A stretch of DNA of 64,000 nt from Isochrysis galbana (Eukaryota; Haptophyta; Isochrysidales; Isochrysidaceae), in NCBI GenBank assembly GCA_018136815.1, contig CM030945.1, positions 2,277,789-2,341,788 on the forward strand, read 5' to 3'. Under the pieces are notes generated by a model. It did not search any database and was not told the DNA's origin. It was given only the letters and a program-made list of their open reading frames with translations. A program made the translations under genes and the position numbers. Of the stretch, positions 59,109 to 64,000 are shown one piece after another. How positions within the stretch are numbered: the first letter of the stretch is position 1; the number at the start of each line of letters is the position of its first letter.

Positions 59109-62100
59109 CTAACGGCGGTTGCGGCCGAGGACGACGAGACGACGAAGGTAGGCGCGGTGGGCGTCGGGGATCTCCGGCTCGCCCTCGCAAAGGAAGCGGA
59201 TGAACGGCTGGCAGTAGTACGGCGAATGGGCGCCATCGCCTGTCCCATATCGCCAATTGTCGGGGTGGTCGGGACGGGCCGTATCGTGATCGGGAGGAGC
59301 GGGGCGGAAGGCACAATAGGCACAGCCGGTGGCTGTGGTCCATACACCGCCCTCAGACGTAGGGCGCTGCGTGCGGGGCACCTTCATAGACGCGTCGGTC
59401 GGACGGGCCCTGGCGAATGAAGCAGCCAGGTCAGCGTGCCCACAGTAGCGTGACATCGGGTCGAAATCTACCTTAGCATTACGCCAAGATTCCAAATCCC
59501 ATTTGGCGCCCTCGGGATGGCCGAGGTTGTCCGAAGGCGGCGCGCAGCGGCGGCTCTTTTGCGATGGCGGTGTGTCGAGAGGTGGGAGTCCACCCTCCAA
59601 CTTGGGAGGCGGCTCCCTGGTGTGGTCGGTGCGTCCCTGGTGGGACCGATCTCCATTGCGATTATTTCGAGTATCGGAGCCGCGGCCGCTTCCTGAGGTA
59701 GCGGCCGAGGGTTTGTCGCTTTTGTCCGGAGCTGGCTTCGAGGAACCCAGGCGGTCCTTAACCATCCGGACGACGTCGTCGATGTGGGCGATTGTGAGCG
59801 GACCGTCCGCCTGCTTGCTGCTCCGCGAAGCCTCAGCACGTGCCTGCTCCGCTGGAGCCAGCACCATGCGCGCGATCGAGATGCAAGACAGCGAGTGATG
59901 CGGCGCGTCTCCGGCGGCAACCGCCTCTATGCCTCGCTTCCACGCTTTGAGGAACTCGAACGAGTTCTCCGCTCCCCGTGCGCGGTCGCTTTCGTCGGCT
60001 TTGACGCAGGCGTCGAATCTCTCGTTGATTTCGTGCGTGAAGGCAGGGAACTTGAAGACGTTAGCTGCCGTCACCGTCGGGTCATTCATTTTGCGAACGA
60101 AGGCGTCGGTCACGCGAGTGGCCAGAGTCACTAAGTCCTCGCCCTCCGAGCGCGTGGTGCAACGGTCCCATTCCGCGGACGCAGTCTCTTTGGCGAAACC
60201 TTTTGCCCCGGCGGCGAATGATTGGTCGCACTTTGCGATCAGCACGTCGGCATGCAAGCACGGGTTAGCGCAGAGAACCGAGTCCCTAACCGCATCGAGA
60301 ACATAGGCCATGATGCGAGGATGGCCCTTCTTTGGATCGCGAGCGGCGAGGAGGAGGCCATTGAGAGCGTCCTGCCAGTCCACGCCCGAGGTGAGTGAGC
60401 CCTCGAGTGCGCGGATCAGTTGCATTCGAAATCCGTCCCAGGAAGCAGCAGCCTTGTTCGGATCGGTAGAGCGAAGGTCGGCGGGGAAGCGTAGCGACTG
60501 CAGGCTCTCGAGGCTAGACTTAGCATCGCGAGTGCCGCCCTTAGTGCGGACGAACGTACGAGCGCGCACCCATTTCGTAAGAGTGCGAGTCGTATAGATG
60601 ATGCGGGCATGCCAGGACTCACCAGAGGGGACCTCACGGGCCGCCATCACCTGGTATTCGAGTGGGGCATTAGCGGAGTCGGAGTAGGCCTTGCCGTGGC
60701 GCCCATAGTGTCGTAGCCATTGTTCAAGAATGTCCGGCTCATCAGACAGGGCTGGGTCCGCGGGAGGAGTGGCGTGGCGCTTAGCGTGACGTCGACTCTC
60801 CCGGGTACCCTTATGGCCAGACTTAGACTTAGAGGCGTGGGGGCGGAGAGATCGACGAGAGTTAGAGTGTAAACCTTCGGGGGCCATCATAGACGGCCGT
60901 CCCTCCCGAGTATTATAGCCTTTGGCGGCGGCGGCATAGTGGCCACCCTTGGCGCGGCGAGGCTTGCGGCGCGAGTCCGTAGACTCGGATGATCCATCGG
61001 AATCCGAATCGCTGGTCGACGAGGAGTTAGACGAACGCTGGCTGGAGACCGGAGACGAGGACGAGGAGGACGAAGAGGTAGGGGAGCTGTCGCGGCGGCG
61101 GCGGCGGTTCTTCTTCTTGTCCTTACGAGTCTTGTTAGATTTCGATGAGGAGCGAGGGAGCGGCGGTGGCGGAGGCAAAACATTCTCGCCGCCATCATCG
61201 GATAGAGGTGGAGGCGGGCTGGCTGCCTGGACTGGTGCAGGAGGGAGTCGGCCTCGTTCAATCGCGTTGGTGACTGCGGCGAGCTGCTGTGAGAACTGTG
61301 CGGCCATGGCCTGCATGAGCTCGATATAACGCAGCTCGACGGGGTTGAGCCCCGGTGAAGCCGAAGAAGTTGGCGGCGGGACCGTAGCGGACGGTGGGGA
61401 AGGAGAAGGAGAGAGATGAAGAAGGGAGTCGGGCAGCAGACCCGGGGTCTCTTCACCACGAGATAGTCGACTTGGCGCGACCGAAGCGACCGAGAGGCGT
61501 TCGAGAGAGGCGCTGTAGGGCTCGTAGGCTGCCTCCGAGTCCGATGGCAGGGGTGGCGGTGCCTCGAGACATGCGCGAGAAGAGGGGAGGAATCCTTCCA
61601 GAGGATTATCCTCACCCTGGAAAGACTCGGGCTTGGACCTGCCTCCCATGGACTCCGGCGGCGATGGCGGAGATGATGGCGGAGGCATCGCAGCGAGATC
61701 AGGAGGCGAGGCAAGAGAGGGCATCACCTCCCCCTGTGAAGGTGGTGGTGGATGTCCGTCCGGAGAGGAGGAAGGGAACAGGGCAGGCATGATGCCCGAC
61801 TCTGCAGAGGTTGGGGAGACCCCCATTGAGACGTCCAGCGCGGGACGCACCGAGTAGGATTCTACACCTGACGAATTGGGATGGCCCATAGGGCCTGAGG
61901 GCAATGAGGAAGGAGGCAGACCGGCGGCAGGCGCGGCGGAGGAGACGACTTCGGAGACGCTGACGGGCTGAGGCCCGTCAGCAGAGGAAGGCGGGCAGGC
62001 GGGCTTGAGCGAGGGCGAGGACGGCGGCGAGAGCGACATCGAGCGAGAGGCGAGAGGCGAGGGTGAGTGAGAGGAGGGCTGTGTTGGCAGGGGCTGGTGA

Positions 62101-62195
62101 GGCAAGGAGAGTTTGTAGGGTACGAGTGTTACGAGAGCGAGAGCGACGAGAGCGAGAGCGACGGATGACGACTGACGACAAGACGTCGGATCCAA
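59109..62195 (-). CDS. Element B Gag, open frame crossing the LTR boundary
   Basis: The frame is open from 62195 to the stop at 59109; its first codon is not ATG. In-frame ATGs at 62039 and 61889 both lie inside the 5' LTR, so translation would begin in the LTR and read through the primer-binding region. Ser/Pro-rich N-terminus; an SR/poly-Ser basic segment (KKNRRRRRDSSPTSSSSSSS, then SDSDSDGSSESTDSRRKPRR); a capsid-like helical region (WDGFRMQLIRALEGSL, ANPCLHADVLIAKCDQSF, ETASAEWDR, FTHEINERFDACVKADES, SLSCISIARMVLAPAEQARA); and a C-terminal zinc motif GCAYCAFRP...YGTGDGAHSPYYCQPFIRFL (C-x2-C, H-x4-C). About 1,000 residues, long for a Gag. The frame is intact, in contrast to the rest of B. 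Confidence 0.8.
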   Translation of the reverse strand: MDPTSCRQSSSVALALVALALVTLVPYKLSLPHQPLPTQPSSHSPSPLASRSMSLSPPSSPSLKPACPPSSADGPQPVSVSEVVSSAAPAAGLPPSSLPSGPMGHPNSSGVESYSVRPALDVSMGVSPTSAESGIMPALFPSSSPDGHPPPPSQGEVMPSLASPPDLAAMPPPSSPPSPPESMGGRSKPESFQGEDNPLEGFLPSSRACLEAPPPLPSDSEAAYEPYSASLERLSVASVAPSRLSRGEETPGLLPDSLLHLSPSPSPPSATVPPPTSSASPGLNPVELRYIELMQAMAAQFSQQLAAVTNAIERGRLPPAPVQAASPPPPLSDDGGENVLPPPPPLPRSSSKSNKTRKDKKKNRRRRRDSSPTSSSSSSSSPVSSQRSSNSSSTSDSDSDGSSESTDSRRKPRRAKGGHYAAAAKGYNTREGRPSMMAPEGLHSNSRRSLRPHASKSKSGHKGTRESRRHAKRHATPPADPALSDEPDILEQWLRHYGRHGKAYSDSANAPLEYQVMAAREVPSGESWHARIIYTTRTLTKWVRARTFVRTKGGTRDAKSSLESLQSLRFPADLRSTDPNKAAASWDGFRMQLIRALEGSLTSGVDWQDALNGLLLAARDPKKGHPRIMAYVLDAVRDSVLCANPCLHADVLIAKCDQSFAAGAKGFAKETASAEWDRCTTRSEGEDLVTLATRVTDAFVRKMNDPTVTAANVFKFPAFTHEINERFDACVKADESDRARGAENSFEFLKAWKRGIEAVAAGDAPHHSLSCISIARMVLAPAEQARAEASRSSKQADGPLTIAHIDDVVRMVKDRLGSSKPAPDKSDKPSAATSGSGRGSDTRNNRNGDRSHQGRTDHTREPPPKLEGGLPPLDTPPSQKSRRCAPPSDNLGHPEGAKWDLESWRNAKVDFDPMSRYCGHADLAASFARARPTDASMKVPRTQRPTSEGGVWTTATGCAYCAFRPAPPDHDTARPDHPDNWRYGTGDGAHSPYYCQPFIRFLCEGEPEIPDAHRAYLRRLVVLGRNRR

Positions 62196-62983
62196 CGATG
62201 CTGCGACACCGACTCACGAACACACTAGAATCATTCACCCAAACCAAGCAAAACATGAAATAACCGAGACCCCACATCGCCGGTAACTCAAACACGTCGC
62301 GAGAGACAGAGAGAGAGAGCGAGAGAGAGAGAGAATCCGCAGCGACGGTCGGAGCGTGTCTTCGCTTTGGATTTTCCCACCAAGGCGGAAAGTCGAAGAG
62401 GAACGTTATGTCGCGCAACCACGGCGATCACATTGGATACAGATCGCAGCGAGGTATCCTTGCAATCGAAGAAATCTTGCTGTTGAGCGTGGACCTTCTA
62501 GACGTTTCTATCGAGCAACCCCGAGTAGCAACCAAGGGAGGAGAAAACCAAAAACCAACGGGACCAAGGGCTTCCATGCAACTTGCATCAAGGGGAAAGA
62601 TAACCCAAAACCAAAGCAGCGAATCTAAATCAATCTCCAAGGGAGATGGCAAACCAAGGACCAAGGAGAAAGATTCCCTCACCCAAGCAGCGAACCTAAA
62701 TCGATCTCCGAGGGGAGATGGCAAACCAAACCTGATTGCCCCCAGAAGCAGGTAAAGAAACGCGGGGAGATAGCGAATTAAACCTTTTGCGAGGCGCCTG
62801 GGAGGAAGAAAGGTGGGGAAACTTCCCTTCTCTTCGAGAGAAAGAGAGAGGGCGCTCCACAACCCTAGATCCTAGGCGTCCACGCGAAGTTTTTGACCGA
62901 GAACGAGAACGAGAAATTATAACGATAAATACCGAACGAAGAGGAGAGAGAAGCCTAACGAGCGTCGATTCGCGAATGCGACA
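61869..62983 (-). repeat. Element B 5' LTR
   Basis: 1,115 bp from TGTCGC (62983) to TTCGTCA (61869). The first bases are nearly palindromic (gtcgcattcgcgaatcgac). The sequence directly after the LTR is GGTGTAGAATCCTACTCGG on the minus strand; a classical TGG primer-binding start is not obvious, so the primer tRNA cannot be named. Confidence 0.95.
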
Positions 62984-63296
62984 CAATCCCAACTTTCTTC
63001 AGAAGGCCTGCCTCGTCCCTTTCCCGGCACACCTTGAAGAATTTTTTTGTCCCTTTCCCAGCGCTAGGGCCAAAGTAGTGCACGTGGGCCGACCCCGAGA
63101 CGGAAGACAAAGGAAAGAGGGGGGAGGGAGCGGGCAAGGGGAGTACGGTAGGGGCCAAGGTGATGTCAGCGGGTGCCCGGATAAAAGGTTAGCTGCTAGT
63201 AGCTTACAGGTCACCTTCAAGAATATTTCTAAGTCATATATCCCACTCTTCGTGTGCGCGCACAAAAGAAAGCACACCGAAATGAGGGTGTTGCTG
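62984..63296 (-). pseudogene. Possible last exon of the VOC-like gene, cut by element B
   Basis: On the minus strand about 62986-63090 reads AHVHYFGPSAGKGTKKFFKV, then CRERDEAGLLKKVGI and runs straight into the LTR tip. It lies downstream of, and in the same orientation as, the frame at 63297-63806. A splice donor-like gtattt near 63301 would allow joining; the acceptor is unclear. If correct, the retrotransposon removed this gene's C-terminus. Confidence 0.35.
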
Positions 63297-63806
63297 CTAA
63301 AATACATCAAATGCGGCTTGATACTCGAATGTGCCATCGGGATCTAATCCAGCGCCGCTATTGATTAGGCACACCTCAGGGATCGCATCGAAAGGGCAGC
63401 TCTTGTATTTGGTGCCGTCACGCTTGACGCACGCACGCACCTCATGCTCGAGTCTAAGGATTGGCCCAGCAGCAAGTGCGTCCGGATCAACCACATCAAG
63501 GATGCGGAACATGCATTGGTCGACAGCGTCATCGAGGGTATAGGCGCGGCGCTTGAATCTGTGATTGACGAAAACCACCCCAAGGTCGTCGGCGGCTTTG
63601 TACGTCGACGGTAGGTCCGACACGTACATGGAGACGTGTGCTCCGTTGTTGAATATCAAGCCATCTTCGTCCTCACCAATTTCTTCATGCGCAACTAGAG
63701 ATACATTGTCGGAACGATGCGCAAACGTGAGCGTCTGCCCCCCGCCGATGTGGACCACTGCCTTGCGGCCTTCATCTATGACGGCCGCGTCACATCCAAA
63801 AACCGC
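63297..63806 (-). CDS. VOC/glyoxalase-like conserved protein, internal exon
   Basis: The frame begins after a splice acceptor (tcag at 63810-63807): AVFGCDAAVIDEGRKAVVHI, then SLVAHEEIGEDEDGLIFNNG, AHVSMYVSDLPSTYKAADDL, GVVFVNHRFKRRAYTLDDAV, CMFRILDVVDPDALAAGPIL, RLEHEVRACVKRDGTKYKSC and PFDAIPEVC. The HVSMYVSDL-x-STYKAADDLG and RLEHEVR elements resemble the beta-alpha units of the vicinal-oxygen-chelate fold (glyoxalase I/bleomycin-resistance type), with a candidate metal-site His in HVSMYV and Glu in LEHEV. Substrate unknown. Stop at 63297 if unspliced. Upstream exons lie beyond the window or in 63810-64000. Confidence 0.5.
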   Translation of the reverse strand, partial: AVFGCDAAVIDEGRKAVVHIGGGQTLTFAHRSDNVSLVAHEEIGEDEDGLIFNNGAHVSMYVSDLPSTYKAADDLGVVFVNHRFKRRAYTLDDAVDQCMFRILDVVDPDALAAGPILRLEHEVRACVKRDGTKYKSCPFDAIPEVCLINSGAGLDPDGTFEYQAAFDVF

Positions 63807-63813
63807 CTGATAA

Positions 63814-63853
63814 GGGACGTGGATCAGAAGATCGGGACGTGGATCAGAAGATC
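63814..63853. repeat. 20-bp tandem duplication
   Basis: gggacgtggatcagaagatc occurs twice in a row, just upstream of the VOC-like exon. The remaining 63854-64000 shows no clear frame. Confidence 0.9.
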
Positions 63854-64000
63854 GATTAGGCCAAGGGGCTCCGACTTATCTCCTGGCTGGGTGCCGCGCG
63901 CGCGGATCCGAAGCTGTGGCGTCCTCGATCAACCGAAAGACAGATCCCAGGGGTCGCAAAGAATAAGTGCGCCCCGTCTTCGCCCTCAACATGCCAAGAA

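Larger units (their letters stand above)
49687..62983 (-). mobile_element. Element B: two-LTR Ty3/gypsy chromovirus with methyltransferase-like domain
   Basis: 13,297 bp on the minus strand: 5' LTR 61869-62983, Gag, a region of unknown function, methyltransferase-like domain, protease, reverse transcriptase, RNase H, integrase, chromodomain, 3' UTR, polypurine tract and 3' LTR 49687-50806. LTRs begin TGTCGC and end TTCGTCA and differ by a few short indels. The five bases outside the ends (caatc at 62984-62988; ctgtg at 49682-49686) do not match, so the two ends may not come from one insertion event. The 3' UTR of about 900 bp is unusually long. Confidence 0.9.

Overview
This is eukaryotic nuclear DNA. 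It is GC-rich, has short GT-AG introns, is heavily loaded with transposable elements, and contains three 100-base assembly gaps (11102-11201, 33149-33248, 47177-47276). The host genes (a peroxin-22-like protein, an axonemal SAXO-like protein, an FCP1-type CTD phosphatase, an alanine-rich giant coiled-coil/WW protein) together with the mixture of L1-like LINEs, chromodomain Ty3/gypsy elements, Kolobok-type and piggyBac-type DNA transposons suggest a flagellated unicellular alga, for example a haptophyte or pelagophyte relative. No ribosomal, organellar or tRNA marker is present to fix the lineage.

Layout. 0.6-3.9 kb is a nest of LINE fragments in which one LINE copy has jumped into the reverse transcriptase of another and left a 14-bp target duplication. 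4.1-10.5 kb is a single-exon 2,114-residue coiled-coil protein ending in a WW domain, with minisatellite DNA in its first exon and promoter. 10.9-16.5 kb holds a gap, a palindrome-bearing repeat and a frameshifted LINE. 16.6-17.5 kb is a three-exon PEX22-like gene. 17.9-22.0 kb is a TTAA-flanked DNA transposon coding an AT-hook/DDE/CXC/Tudor-like transposase and carrying an almost perfect 538-bp hairpin. 22.1-23.7 kb is a two-exon gene fusing SAXO-type microtubule repeats to an HSP70 substrate-binding domain. 24.1-26.1 kb holds a LINE 3' end and a chimeric gypsy remnant. 26.7-29.0 kb is an FCP1-like phosphatase with a BRCT domain, followed within 20 bp of its stop by a LINE insertion with a 16-bp target duplication. 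30.7-34.5 kb is a patchwork of repeats and gene scraps.

34.6-45.7 kb (plus strand, element A) and 49.7-63.0 kb (minus strand, element B) are two related Ty3/gypsy chromoviruses. Both carry, between Gag and protease, a domain that looks like a phage-type C5-cytosine DNA methyltransferase (GETSG, CDLxPS, PPCTYLS, ENP, RSRTYxGxAGAMA). This is the most notable find in the window: a retroelement that appears to carry its own DNA-modification domain and a chromodomain. Element B has two full-length, nearly identical LTRs (1,115 and 1,120 bp) but broken frames and no matching target duplication. A 635-bp deleted piggyBac element lies at 48.8-49.5 kb, and a VOC/glyoxalase-like host gene apparently cut by element B ends the window.

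Most transposon frames are interrupted by one- or two-base shifts, so they are annotated as pseudogenes. Because the element B LTRs are so alike, some of these shifts could be assembly errors.
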